A stretch of 64,000 bases of DNA, taken from NCBI RefSeq assembly GCF_014596565.1, contig NZ_NOIN01000001.1, positions 620,001 through 684,000 of the forward strand. The letters are read 5' to 3'. A program made the position numbers and the translations under genes. Under the pieces are notes generated by a model. The model did not search any database. It was not told the DNA's origin and saw nothing but the letters and a program-made list of their open reading frames with translations. The number at the start of each line of letters is the position of its first letter. Position 1 is the stretch's first letter. Of the stretch, positions 34,066 through 42,341 are shown piece by piece. This DNA is from Pseudomonas sp. PSB18. GTDB lineage: Bacteria > Pseudomonadota > Gammaproteobacteria > Pseudomonadales > Pseudomonadaceae.

Positions 34066-35793
34066 ATGCGTCGATTGTTTTTGTTGTGCCTGCTGCTGAT
34101 TTCGGGCCTGGCCCAGGCCGCCAATCCCTTCGAAACCAAACCCGACTTCCTGCCGGTGGAAAAGGCCTTCGTGTTTACCTCCGAACGCCTGGATTCCGGC
34201 GAGACCCAGCTCTTCTGGCAGATCGCCGATGGGTACTACCTGTATCAGAAGCGACTCAAATTCGATGGTCTGGCCGACGCGCAGAAACCAGAGCTCCCGG
34301 CGGGAGAAGCCCACAGCGATGAGTTTTTCGGCGATCAACAGGTCTATCGCCAGGCACTGGAGCTGAAGATTCCGGCGGGCGCCACCGGCAAGATCAACGT
34401 GGGCTTCCAGGGCTGTGCCGATGCGGGGTTGTGCTACCCACCCCAGACCCAGGTGGTCGACCTGGGCGGCGGTTCCCCTGCGGTGGCCAAAGGCGAAGCG
34501 CCGGACCAGGCCCTGGCCAGCGGCCTGCAACAACGGGCATTGGGCTGGAGCCTGCTGGTGTTCTTCGGCCTGGGTCTGTTGCTGGCGTTCACGCCGTGTT
34601 CCCTGCCGATGTTGCCGATCCTCGCCGGCCTGGTCGTCGGCAGCGGTGCCGGGCCTCGACGCGGCCTGGCCCTGGCGGGCAGCTACGTGATCAGCATGGC
34701 CCTGGTGTACGCCGCCATGGGTGTGCTTGCCGCCCTGCTGGGCGCCAACCTTCAGGCCTTGCTGCAACAGCCGTGGCTGCTGGGTACCTTCGCTGCGGTG
34801 TTCGTGGTGCTGGCGCTGCCCATGTTCGGTTTCTTCGAGTTGCAACTGCCGGCCGCCTTGCGCGACCGCCTGGAGAACGCCGGGCGTCAGCGCCGCGGCG
34901 GCAGCCTGGTGGGCGCAGGGATTCTCGGTGCACTGTCCGGTCTGCTGGTAGGGCCGTGCATGACCGCCCCGCTGGCCGGCGCGCTGCTGTATATCGCCCA
35001 GAGCGGTAACGCGCTGCACGGCGGCTTGATCCTGTTTGCCATGGGCGTCGGCATCGGCCTGCCGCTGTTGCTGCTGGTGACCGTGGGCAACCGCTTCCTG
35101 CCCAAGCCCGGTGCCTGGATGGACCTGGTCAAGGGTGTGTTCGGCTTCCTGTTCCTGGGCACGGCGCTGTTGATGATTCGTCCAGTCATCGACGGCTCGC
35201 TGTGGATCGGATTGTGCGGGGCGCTGTTGTTGATCGCCGCCTACAGCGCCTGGCGCCAGACCGAAGGGTTCGGCCGTATGGCTTATACCTGCGGCAGCGC
35301 GTCACTGCTGTTCGGCCTGTGGGGCAGCGCGCTGCTGGTGGGCGCCGCCGGTGGCAGCGATGATTTCTTCCAACCCCTGAAGGTCTACACCGGCGCCCAG
35401 GGCAACGCGACCGTCAGCGCTCACGACGCCTTCGTCACGATCAGCGAGCCTGCCGTCCTGCAACAGGAACTGGACGCGGCCAAGGCCCAGGGCCAATGGG
35501 TGCTCGTGGATTATTACGCCGACTGGTGCGTGTCCTGCAAAATCATGGAGAAACAGGTGTTCGGCCGCGCCGAGGTGCTGGACGCCTTGAAAGGCGTCCG
35601 CCTGCTGCGCCTCGACGTGACCGCTGACAATGCCGCCAGCCGCGAACTGCTGAGCCGCTATCAGGTACCCGGACCGCCGAGCCTGCTGTGGATCGGCGCC
35701 GACGGTGGAGAGCGTCGCAGCCAGCGCATCACCGGGGAAGTCGATGCCCAGGGCTTCCTGGAGCGCTGGAACAGCACCCGGGACGCGAACTGA
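34066..35793 (+). CDS. dsbD: Thiol:disulfide interchange protein DsbD
   Basis: A 575-residue inner-membrane protein that passes electrons from thioredoxin to periplasmic thiol proteins. Residues 1-18 are a signal peptide ending 'AQA'. The periplasmic alpha domain has 'GCADAGLCYPP', the eight-span beta domain carries the cysteine pair in 'TPCSLPML' and 'GPCMTAPL', and the C-terminal gamma domain has 'YADWCVSCK'. All six redox cysteines are present. Its stop overlaps the next gene (TGATG). It is shorter than main-copy DsbD of some species but complete. Confidence 0.94.
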   Translation: MRRLFLLCLLLISGLAQAANPFETKPDFLPVEKAFVFTSERLDSGETQLFWQIADGYYLYQKRLKFDGLADAQKPELPAGEAHSDEFFGDQQVYRQALELKIPAGATGKINVGFQGCADAGLCYPPQTQVVDLGGGSPAVAKGEAPDQALASGLQQRALGWSLLVFFGLGLLLAFTPCSLPMLPILAGLVVGSGAGPRRGLALAGSYVISMALVYAAMGVLAALLGANLQALLQQPWLLGTFAAVFVVLALPMFGFFELQLPAALRDRLENAGRQRRGGSLVGAGILGALSGLLVGPCMTAPLAGALLYIAQSGNALHGGLILFAMGVGIGLPLLLLVTVGNRFLPKPGAWMDLVKGVFGFLFLGTALLMIRPVIDGSLWIGLCGALLLIAAYSAWRQTEGFGRMAYTCGSASLLFGLWGSALLVGAAGGSDDFFQPLKVYTGAQGNATVSAHDAFVTISEPAVLQQELDAAKAQGQWVLVDYYADWCVSCKIMEKQVFGRAEVLDALKGVRLLRLDVTADNAASRELLSRYQVPGPPSLLWIGADGGERRSQRITGEVDAQGFLERWNSTRDAN

Positions 35794-36662
35794 TGCTGAC
35801 ATTCACCCTGGGTACCTTCGCCATCGCCCTTAACCACTTGCTGCTGATCAGTGCCCTGGCGCTGGCGACCTTCGTGGGCTGGCGGGCGGCCAAGCGCGGT
35901 GGCGAGAACCCCGAGTCGGTGCTGTTCATGCTGTTCCTGCTGGGGCTTCTGGCCGCGCGGATCAGTTTTGTCGTCGCCTATTGGAGCCATTATCAAGGCA
36001 ATCCGTGGCAGATCGTCGACTTGCGCGACGGCGGCTTCCTGGCCTGGCCAGGCATCGTGGCGCTGGTCATCGGGACATTGCTGTGGGCCCGACGTCGATC
36101 GGCCCTGCGTCGGCCATTGGGTTTTGGCGTCGGCAGCGGCCTGTTGTTCTGGCTGGTGGCGACGATGGCGCTGACGATCTATGAACAGGGCACCCGATTG
36201 CCGGACATCGACCTGCGCGACGCCAGCGGACAGACCGTGAAACTCACCGATTATCAGGGCGGGCCCCTGGTGATCAATCTCTGGGCCACCTGGTGCCCGC
36301 CATGCCGACGTGAAATGCCGGTGCTGGAGGAAGCCCAACAGCAGCGTCCAGACCTGACCTTCCTGTTCGTCAATCAGGCTGAAAGCATGCAGAGCGTCAG
36401 CACCTACCTCGCCACTCAGGGCCTGAGCCTGGACAACATCCTGTTCGACGGCAGCGGTCGCCTCGGCCAGGCCGTGGGCTCCATGGCGCTGCCGACGACG
36501 CTGTTCTACAGCGCCGACGGCCGCCTGCTAGGCAGCCACCTGGGGGAGTTGTCGGAGGCGAGCCTGGCCCGTGCCCTGGAAAACTTCGAAACGCCGGGTT
36601 CAACCACGGCGCCCCACCCCGCCACAAGGAAACCGCCATGCCCCGCCTCCGCCACCTGCTGA
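35793..36662 (+). CDS. DsbE/TlpA-like thioredoxin fused to a multi-span membrane domain
   Basis: A 289-residue protein with four hydrophobic segments in residues 1-130, including 'FMLFLLGLLAARISFVV' and 'DGGFLAWPGIVALVI', which resemble the diacylglyceryl-transferase (Lgt) fold. A periplasmic thioredoxin-like domain follows, with WATWCPPCRREM. It overlaps dsbD by one base and dsbG by 25 bases, so it belongs to the dsbD operon. It probably acts as a reductant taking electrons from DsbD. Lgt activity is not assumed, because the Lgt catalytic motif is not seen. Confidence 0.87.
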   Translation: MLTFTLGTFAIALNHLLLISALALATFVGWRAAKRGGENPESVLFMLFLLGLLAARISFVVAYWSHYQGNPWQIVDLRDGGFLAWPGIVALVIGTLLWARRRSALRRPLGFGVGSGLLFWLVATMALTIYEQGTRLPDIDLRDASGQTVKLTDYQGGPLVINLWATWCPPCRREMPVLEEAQQQRPDLTFLFVNQAESMQSVSTYLATQGLSLDNILFDGSGRLGQAVGSMALPTTLFYSADGRLLGSHLGELSEASLARALENFETPGSTTAPHPATRKPPCPASATC

Positions 36663-37405
36663 CTCTGGCCGTCGCCACGGCGCTGTTACAAGCGCCGCTG
36701 CTACAAGCCGAAGAACTGCCGGCAGCCATCAAGAAAATCGAAGCCAAGGGCGCGAAGATCGTCGGCACCTTCGAGGCACCGGACGGGCTACGCGGCTACG
36801 CGGCGCAATACCAGAACCGCGGCATGGCGCTGTACCTGACCCCGGACGGCCAGCACGTACTGCTCGGCAACCTGTACGACGCCGACGGCAAGGACCTGAG
36901 CGCCGAGCCGCTGCAAAAGCTGGTCTATGCACCGATGGCGAAGGAAATATGGGCAAAAATGGAGGCGAGCAACTGGATCGCCGACGGCAGCAAGGACGCA
37001 CCGCGCACCGTGTACCTGTTCAGCGACCCCAACTGCCCGTATTGCAACATGTTCTGGGAACAGGCCCGGCCATGGGTCAAGGCCGGCAAGGTGCAGTTGC
37101 GCCACATCATGGTGGGCATCATCCGCGAAGACAGTCCCGGGAAATCCGCCGCGCTGCTGGCGGCCAAGGACCCGCAAAAAGCCCTGGAAGACCATGAAAA
37201 ATCCGGCAAGGGCAGCACACTCAAGCCCCTCAAGGACATACCACCCGCCGTTCAGGCCAAGCTCGACGCCAACCAGCAGTTGATGGACGAACTGGAGCTG
37301 TCCGCCACCCCGGCGATTTTCTACCTGGATGACAAAGGCGAGCTGCAACAGCAACAAGGCGCCCCATCGCCGGACAAGCTGGTGAAAATCCTCGGGCCGA
37401 AGTAA
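36638..37405 (+). CDS. dsbG: DsbG, periplasmic thiol:disulfide isomerase
   Basis: A 255-residue protein with a signal peptide (residues 1-24, ending 'QA'), an N-terminal dimerisation domain and a thioredoxin fold with CPYC in 'SDPNCPYCNMFW'; the cis-Pro is in 'SATPAIF'. DsbC/DsbG isomerases repair wrong disulfides or protect single cysteines and are kept reduced by DsbD, encoded two genes upstream. CPYC is the DsbG-type motif. Its ATG lies inside the end of the previous gene. Confidence 0.93.
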   Translation: MPRLRHLLTLAVATALLQAPLLQAEELPAAIKKIEAKGAKIVGTFEAPDGLRGYAAQYQNRGMALYLTPDGQHVLLGNLYDADGKDLSAEPLQKLVYAPMAKEIWAKMEASNWIADGSKDAPRTVYLFSDPNCPYCNMFWEQARPWVKAGKVQLRHIMVGIIREDSPGKSAALLAAKDPQKALEDHEKSGKGSTLKPLKDIPPAVQAKLDANQQLMDELELSATPAIFYLDDKGELQQQQGAPSPDKLVKILGPK

Positions 37406-37425
37406 TGGGGATCGGGCCGGCCTCT

Positions 37426-37494
37426 TCGCGAGCAGGCTCGCTCCCACATCGACCTGCTGAAACCGGACCTTTGTGGGAGCGAGCCTGCTCGCGA
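37426..37494. repeat. REPIN (GTGGGAGCGAGCCTGCTCGCGA family)
   Basis: TCGCGAGCAGGCTCGCTCCC plus ACA and its perfect inverse are separated by a 23-base spacer, between the converging dsbG and hydrolase genes. It may act as a shared end structure. Confidence 0.9.
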
Positions 37495-37504
37495 TTGCGC
37501 AGGG

Positions 37505-38311
37505 TCAGCTACGCAGAAACTCAAGCAATGCCTCGGTAACGAACCCCGGATTCTCCAGGTTGGAAATGTGCCCCGCCTCCGGGATCAACACATGGGGGCA
37601 ACCAATCAACCCGGCCATTTCCAGCGACTCGGAAGGTGGCCGTGGTTTGTCCTGATCACCGCACATCACCAACGTGCTGCTGGCATCCAGCTCACCCAGG
37701 CGCGGCAGGATATCGTCCCGACCGAAAATGATCCGGCCCAACGGCACGATGCTGTCGCGCAGGCGATCGGCCGGCAGCGCGGCCAGTGTCGCGCGAAACT
37801 GCCGGTACAGCGGCGACTGCGGATCGATGCCAGGCCGGAAGAAGATCGGCACGACAATATCCAGCAACGGTTCGGGAATACTGCCGCTGGCCTCGATCTT
37901 GTCGAACAACGAGAAGTAATACAGCCGCGTCGGCTCTGGTTCGACGCCCACATAGGTGTCCATCAACACCAGCGACTGGAGCCGTTTCGGGGCCGCCAAC
38001 GCCAGCCGCGCGCCCCACATCCCGCCCACCGAAAGCCCCACCAGACTGAAGCGATCGATGTCCAGGTGATCCATCAACCCCAGGACCTGGCGGGCCAGGT
38101 CATCCAGGGAATTCATGCCCTCGGGCAAACGTCCGGATTGACCATGGCCCCACAGGTCCGGAGCGATCACCCGGTAATGTCGCGACAACGCTTCGATCTG
38201 CGGCGCCCACATGCCGTGGTCCCACAAATAGCTGCTGCCCAGAACCACTACCGGGCCATGGCCCTGGTCCAGATAATGGAGCGCTTGTCCGTCAAGGGTT
38301 GCAAAGGGCAT
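37505..38311 (-). CDS. Alpha/beta hydrolase (enol-lactonase-like)
   Basis: A 268-residue hydrolase. The nucleophile elbow GLSVGG is near residue 96, the oxyanion region is 'VVLGSSYLWDHGMW', the acid is in 'CGDQDKPRPP', and the His is in 'EAGHISNLENP'. The ribosome site AAGGAGGT before the ATG is nearly perfect, suggesting strong translation. Sequence style is close to 3-oxoadipate enol-lactonases and haloperoxidase-like hydrolases, but no aromatic-catabolism genes are nearby; the substrate is unknown. Confidence 0.87.
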   Translation of the reverse strand: MPFATLDGQALHYLDQGHGPVVVLGSSYLWDHGMWAPQIEALSRHYRVIAPDLWGHGQSGRLPEGMNSLDDLARQVLGLMDHLDIDRFSLVGLSVGGMWGARLALAAPKRLQSLVLMDTYVGVEPEPTRLYYFSLFDKIEASGSIPEPLLDIVVPIFFRPGIDPQSPLYRQFRATLAALPADRLRDSIVPLGRIIFGRDDILPRLGELDASSTLVMCGDQDKPRPPSESLEMAGLIGCPHVLIPEAGHISNLENPGFVTEALLEFLRS

Positions 38312-38486
38312 CGATGACCTCCTTGTTTGCGTATGAAAAAACCTGGCCAGACTGACGTGCGGTACGCCAAGCCGTCAATCGCCTGGGCCATCAGAGTTGC
38401 AACGGGCACCTGTAAGATCTGACAGTAGACCGACCCGGCTGCCGGCGATAGCGTGAGATTTCACAACAATCGGTGGAGAACCAGCC

Positions 38487-38771
38487 ATGACCAAAGTCGA
38501 GCTTGAAGCTTTCGCTCAAGAGCAGATCGACCTCCTGAAGCCAAAAGCCATCAACACAGACCGGGCGTCCGGGCAAAGGGCCAAAGCAAAGCTGCTCTTT
38601 TTTGAAGCGCTGCTGGCCGCGTGCAGCCACACGCAGACACAGGAACAGTTCGGTTTGATGGACGCGGTCAATGACACCTTCCAGAAAATCGGCGCTTTCA
38701 GGCCCGGAGACGTCTTTTTCAATCAACCTGAAAAATGCTGCTCGGCTTATCGCCCCGATTCGCCGGCCTGA
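38487..38771 (+). CDS. Small protein of unknown function
   Basis: A 94-residue soluble protein (MTKVELEAFAQEQIDLLK...) with no signal peptide or membrane segment. GGAG is well placed before the ATG. It has two cysteines near the C-terminus (EKCCSAY) and no motif I recognise. It is probably lineage-specific. It is flanked by a divergent hydrolase gene and a convergent binding-protein gene and looks monocistronic. Confidence 0.6.
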   Translation: MTKVELEAFAQEQIDLLKPKAINTDRASGQRAKAKLLFFEALLAACSHTQTQEQFGLMDAVNDTFQKIGAFRPGDVFFNQPEKCCSAYRPDSPA

Positions 38772-38817
38772 GGCCATCGCGAGACGAGAGCAAGGAAAGG
38801 AAACCCAGGGACTGCGA

Positions 38818-39594
38818 TCAATGAGCGTGCGATGGCACCAGTTCAATCTGGTAAGGCTTGAAAATCGCCAGTAGCTGGCCGTTATCCCGAAGCTTCTGCA
38901 GCAATCGTCCAAACGTTTCACTGGTAATCGGCGCCTGCGGCCGGATCAAGGCATAGTGGTGGTAAACCTGGTCGATACGTTCGGACACCAGCAACTGGGG
39001 CCCGACCTCAGGATTGCGCAGTATGTAATCGTTCAGGTACGAACGCGTCACCAGGGCGATGTCCGCACGCCCCCGCAAGACCATCAGCAGGTTGCTGTCG
39101 TGGGAGTACGTCAACGTGGCGTTGTATTGGCCAACCAGGAATTTGGGGTCGGCGTTGAATTCCGCAAAGGCGTAGTGGTAACCACTGAACAGGGCCAGGC
39201 GCTTGCCCCTGAGGTCGCTGAAGTAGCTCTGCTGGCGATCCGGCTGACGCTGGGTGACGAAGACCTCCGCATCTTCCAGTCCCATGTCCACTGCAGTATG
39301 AGGCACATCCTTCCAACCCCAGTCGGGGTTCTCGAAGATCGCCATATCGACCCGGCCCTGTTTGAAATCATTGAAACGGCGTGGAATCGACGTTGGTACC
39401 AGCTCAAATTGATAATCGGTCTGGGAGTGATTCAGGGCTTCGACCAACTGCGGCAGCAGGCCGGTGTCGGCACCGTTTTCGGGGCGCACGGTATAAGGTG
39501 GGAAGTGCGCGGCCCCGATCCTGACCAACTGCGCCGCCGAAGCTGGCACCATCAGAAAAACAGCCAGTGCAGCCAATAAAACACGCGAGGTCAT
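38818..39594 (-). CDS. Periplasmic solute-binding protein, family 3
   Basis: A 258-residue protein with a signal peptide (MTSRVLLAALAVFLMVPASAA) and the SBP_bac_3 fold: 'RIGAAHFPPYTVRPENGADTGLLPQLVEALN', 'DFKQGRVDMAIFENPDWGW' and 'LRGRADIALVTRSYLNDY'. Amino-acid or related polar ligands are usual for the family. No transporter permease or ATPase genes lie beside it, so it may be an orphan receptor-type protein. The start at 39594 gives the signal peptide; ATG 39648 is an alternative that would bury it. Confidence 0.82.
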   Translation of the reverse strand: MTSRVLLAALAVFLMVPASAAQLVRIGAAHFPPYTVRPENGADTGLLPQLVEALNHSQTDYQFELVPTSIPRRFNDFKQGRVDMAIFENPDWGWKDVPHTAVDMGLEDAEVFVTQRQPDRQQSYFSDLRGKRLALFSGYHYAFAEFNADPKFLVGQYNATLTYSHDSNLLMVLRGRADIALVTRSYLNDYILRNPEVGPQLLVSERIDQVYHHYALIRPQAPITSETFGRLLQKLRDNGQLLAIFKPYQIELVPSHAH

Positions 39595-39708
39595 CCCCTT
39601 CGGCGAAAACGTCAAGGCACCACTCCCCAAAAAGTCCATCCATAACATTCAAGCTAGGCGGTTTCAGCCACTTAGCCAGCTCCACGGCCACCGCAAGAGG
39701 CCGCTCGA

Positions 39709-40335
39709 TTATTGTTTTTCTTCCAGCACCAGAATCAACGCTTGCTCGGCCAGTTGATCGAGGCTCAGGCTGCCCTCGGCGCGAAACCAGGTAGTGGTCC
39801 AGGACAACGCTCCAGTGAGGAAGCGCCGGGTAATGAACACGTCCCCGCGAATATACCCGGCATCCTTGGCCTGGCCCAATACCTCGAGCCACAAGTCTTC
39901 GTAAATATCCCGCAAGGCCAGCACTTGCCGTTGCCCTTCCTGGGACAGCGAGCGCCACTCGTAGACCAATACCGCCATCGCCTCGCCGGTGCCGCCCATG
40001 ATCGACTGCAATTCGCAGCGGATCAGCGCGAGCACCCGTTCACGCACGCCGCACGCCTCGGCCAGTGCCGCGCGCATCAAGGCGGTGTTGTAGCGGATGG
40101 TTTCTTCCATCACTGCCCGCAGGATCTCGTCCTTGCTTTTGAAGTGGTGGAAAATACTGCCGGACTGAATGCCCACAGCGCTCGCCAGGTCGCGCACCGT
40201 GGTGCGTTCGAAACCTTTGTTGCGAAACAGGTGGGCGGCGGTCTGGAGCAGTTTGCCGCGAGCACTGTCCGGGTCGGTCAATTGTCCGAGGCCAACCAGC
40301 TCATGCATCACCGTCAGGGCTTTTCGCTCGTCCAC
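39709..40335 (-). CDS. TetR-family transcriptional regulator
   Basis: A 208-residue regulator with an N-terminal helix-turn-helix ('LLQTAAHLFRNKGFERTTVRDLASAVGIQSGSIFHHFKSKDEIL') and a ligand-binding domain without recognisable specificity. The GTG start at 40335 has GGGAG eight bases upstream; ATG 40308 is the alternative. It is divergent from the exonuclease gene, and no target operon is obvious, so the regulated genes may be elsewhere. Confidence 0.87.
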   Translation of the reverse strand: MDERKALTVMHELVGLGQLTDPDSARGKLLQTAAHLFRNKGFERTTVRDLASAVGIQSGSIFHHFKSKDEILRAVMEETIRYNTALMRAALAEACGVRERVLALIRCELQSIMGGTGEAMAVLVYEWRSLSQEGQRQVLALRDIYEDLWLEVLGQAKDAGYIRGDVFITRRFLTGALSWTTTWFRAEGSLSLDQLAEQALILVLEEKQ

Positions 40336-40493
40336 CCATTTTCTCCCGCAATCGTCGTGGCGCCGGCAATTTAAGCTGAGCCGCCCCCCCAGGCAAGCGC
40401 TCGGGCAGAAGTTGCGTGCATGAATCACTAGGCGAATGTACCGCGTTTGACTACGCTCAAAGCCATCTGCACGCCGATACCGGGAAGCCCGCG

Positions 40494-41036
40494 ATGCCTC
40501 AATGGCTGGTGATTGATCTGGAGGCTACCACCGATGAAGGTGGCTGGCCGGTAGCCGAGATGGAAATTATCGAGATCGGTGCCACGCTGGTGAACCGTGA
40601 CGGGCGCGAGCTGGATCACTTCCAGCGTTTCGTGCGGCCCCTGAGACGCCCCCTGCTCACGCCCTTTTGCCGCGCGCTGACACACATTACCCAAGCCAAT
40701 ATCGACAGTGCGGCGCCCATCTCAGAAGTCTGGCCTGCATTCGAACGCTGGCTGGCGCCCCATCACGCGAACCTGGGGGGCTGGGTCAGTTGGGGTGACT
40801 ACGACCGCAAGCAGTTGCTCCAGGAATGGCAGCAGCAACAGTTGCACAGTGTTCTCGCCCGCGTGCCCCACATGAACCTCAAGCAACGCTTTGCCAAGGC
40901 CCGTCGACTCGAGCGGCCGCTGGGGCTTAACGGGGCACTGCAACTGGCCGGCCTGCAGTTTTCCGGTCAACAGCACCGTGCCCTGGAAGATGCACGCAAC
41001 ACGGCAAGGTTATTGCCCCTGGTGCTGGCGGATTGA
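40494..41036 (+). CDS. DEDDh 3'-5' exonuclease
   Basis: A 180-residue exonuclease with the acidic residues of Exo I 'VIDLEATTDE', Exo II 'SWGDYDRKQL' and Exo III 'HRALEDARNTARL' (His and Asp), so it is of the DEDDh class. It resembles the small exonucleases annotated as KapD/ERI-1-like. The ATG at 40494 starts just before the first motif; the longer upstream frame has no ribosome site. Substrate (DNA or RNA) cannot be told. Confidence 0.87.
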   Translation: MPQWLVIDLEATTDEGGWPVAEMEIIEIGATLVNRDGRELDHFQRFVRPLRRPLLTPFCRALTHITQANIDSAAPISEVWPAFERWLAPHHANLGGWVSWGDYDRKQLLQEWQQQQLHSVLARVPHMNLKQRFAKARRLERPLGLNGALQLAGLQFSGQQHRALEDARNTARLLPLVLAD

Positions 41037-41119
41037 TCTGTCCCCGCCACAGATGACGAGTGTTGAAGCCTTGTGCATACTGGCCGGCCTTTTTCAGCCC
41101 TTTCTTCGAGGAATCGCCC

Positions 41120-41404
41120 ATGTTCAAAGTCAACGAGTACTTCGACGGCACCGTCAAGTCGATCGCTTTCGGTACGGCTGAAGGCCCTGCGACCATCGGC
41201 GTCATGGCTCCGGGCGAATACGAATTCGGCACGGCCCAGCGGGAAATCATGCACGTTGTGTCCGGCGCCCTGACCGTGAAACTGCCCGGCAGCACCGAAT
41301 GGGAAACCTTCGCGGCCGGCAGCCAGTTCAATGTACCGGCCGACAGCAAGTTCCAGCTCAAGGTGGCGGTCGACACGGCCTACCTGTGTGAATACCGCAG
41401 CTGA
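41120..41404 (+). CDS. ppnP: Pyrimidine/purine nucleoside phosphorylase
   Basis: A 94-residue single-domain cupin ([17 protein letters not shown]...) with '[25 protein letters not shown]' and '[13 protein letters not shown]', matching PpnP (YaiE, DUF1255). The family splits several nucleosides with phosphate. GAGGAA lies before the ATG. The gene has no obvious partner and ends just before a REP hairpin. Confidence 0.94.
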   Translation: MFKVNEYFDGTVKSIAFGTAEGPATIGVMAPGEYEFGTAQREIMHVVSGALTVKLPGSTEWETFAAGSQFNVPADSKFQLKVAVDTAYLCEYRS

Positions 41405-41415
41405 GACGCGAAAAG

Positions 41416-41446
41416 CTGTGGCGAGGGGAGCTATCCCCTCGCCACA
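41416..41446. repeat. Single hairpin of the TGTGGCGAGGGG family
   Basis: CTGTGGCGAGGGG-AGCTAT is followed by CCCCTCGCCACAG, perfect 13-base arms. It is the one-hairpin form of the REPIN at 8737-8864 and lies between the convergent ppnP and MOSC genes. Confidence 0.87.
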
Positions 41447-41461
41447 GGGGCTGTGCAGGAT

Positions 41462-42271
41462 TTACTCGAGCACTTCGACCGGCATGCCGACTTCAAGCCG
41501 GCCATTGCTGTCATTGACCAGGTTCTGACCAAACATCGGACCGTCCGGTGTCGAACGATACTGCTGCAAGGTGGCGAAAGGCTCGCGGCTCGGATCGCGT
41601 TCGCCGGTCTGCGGGTCCACCGTGGTCATGATGCAACGCGAGCAGGGTTTGACCACCCGGAACTCCACATCGCCGATACGGATGCGTTTCCACCCATCCT
41701 CGGCAAACGCCTGGCTGCCTTCGACCACCAGGTTGGGACGAAAGCGCAACATCTCCAGCGGGCGACCGACCCGATTCGACAGATCCTGCAACGAGGCCTG
41801 GCCGATCAGCAGCAACGGGAATCCGTCGGCGAAGGCAACCTTGTCGTCATCCTTGCCATAACCGGCCGCCGTGGTGCGTGCCAGCTCCACCGGCACATGC
41901 ACCAGACGGGTGGCGTTGCCGATGAACTCGCTGACCCAGGCCCCCGCCTCGTCACCGGCATCCGGTACACGCAGGCTGTCGCGCCAGATAACCACCCCGC
42001 GACGTTGCTCCTCCCGGGCAGATGGCAGCGGCACGTCGATGCTGCCGTAGCCCGGCGCACTAAGGGTCAAACCACCCGTCTCGTTCCACAGTGCCGAGAG
42101 CTGGCTCATCTTTGCCACGGCCCGCTGGGTCAGGAATCGCCCACTGGCTTCATCCACCAGCATCCAGCGTCGGTCACCGTCCAGGCCGAGCTTGTCCAGG
42201 CCAATCTCTTGCAACGATTGGCCCTTGCCGGACTTCAACGGATAACGGTATAGCGCGCTCAGACGCAACAT
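41462..42271 (-). CDS. MOSC-domain protein (YcbX-like)
   Basis: A 269-residue protein. The N-terminal beta-barrel domain 'LYRYPLKSGKGQSLQEIGLDKLGLDGDRRWMLVDE' is followed by a C-terminal MOSC domain with 'FAEDGWKRIRIGDVEFRVVKPCSRCIMTTVDPQTGE', whose Cys is the sulfur or molybdenum ligand in this family. YcbX-type proteins detoxify N-hydroxylated bases with a molybdenum cofactor. GGGAGC is near the ATG. The link to Moco genes in the window may be functional but is not shown. Confidence 0.9.
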   Translation of the reverse strand: MLRLSALYRYPLKSGKGQSLQEIGLDKLGLDGDRRWMLVDEASGRFLTQRAVAKMSQLSALWNETGGLTLSAPGYGSIDVPLPSAREEQRRGVVIWRDSLRVPDAGDEAGAWVSEFIGNATRLVHVPVELARTTAAGYGKDDDKVAFADGFPLLLIGQASLQDLSNRVGRPLEMLRFRPNLVVEGSQAFAEDGWKRIRIGDVEFRVVKPCSRCIMTTVDPQTGERDPSREPFATLQQYRSTPDGPMFGQNLVNDSNGRLEVGMPVEVLE

Positions 42272-42341
42272 GGTCAGCTCCCGGATGATGAAAAAAAGCC
42301 ACCATATACGAGCCGGCCATCGAAGCAAACCACGATCAGTT

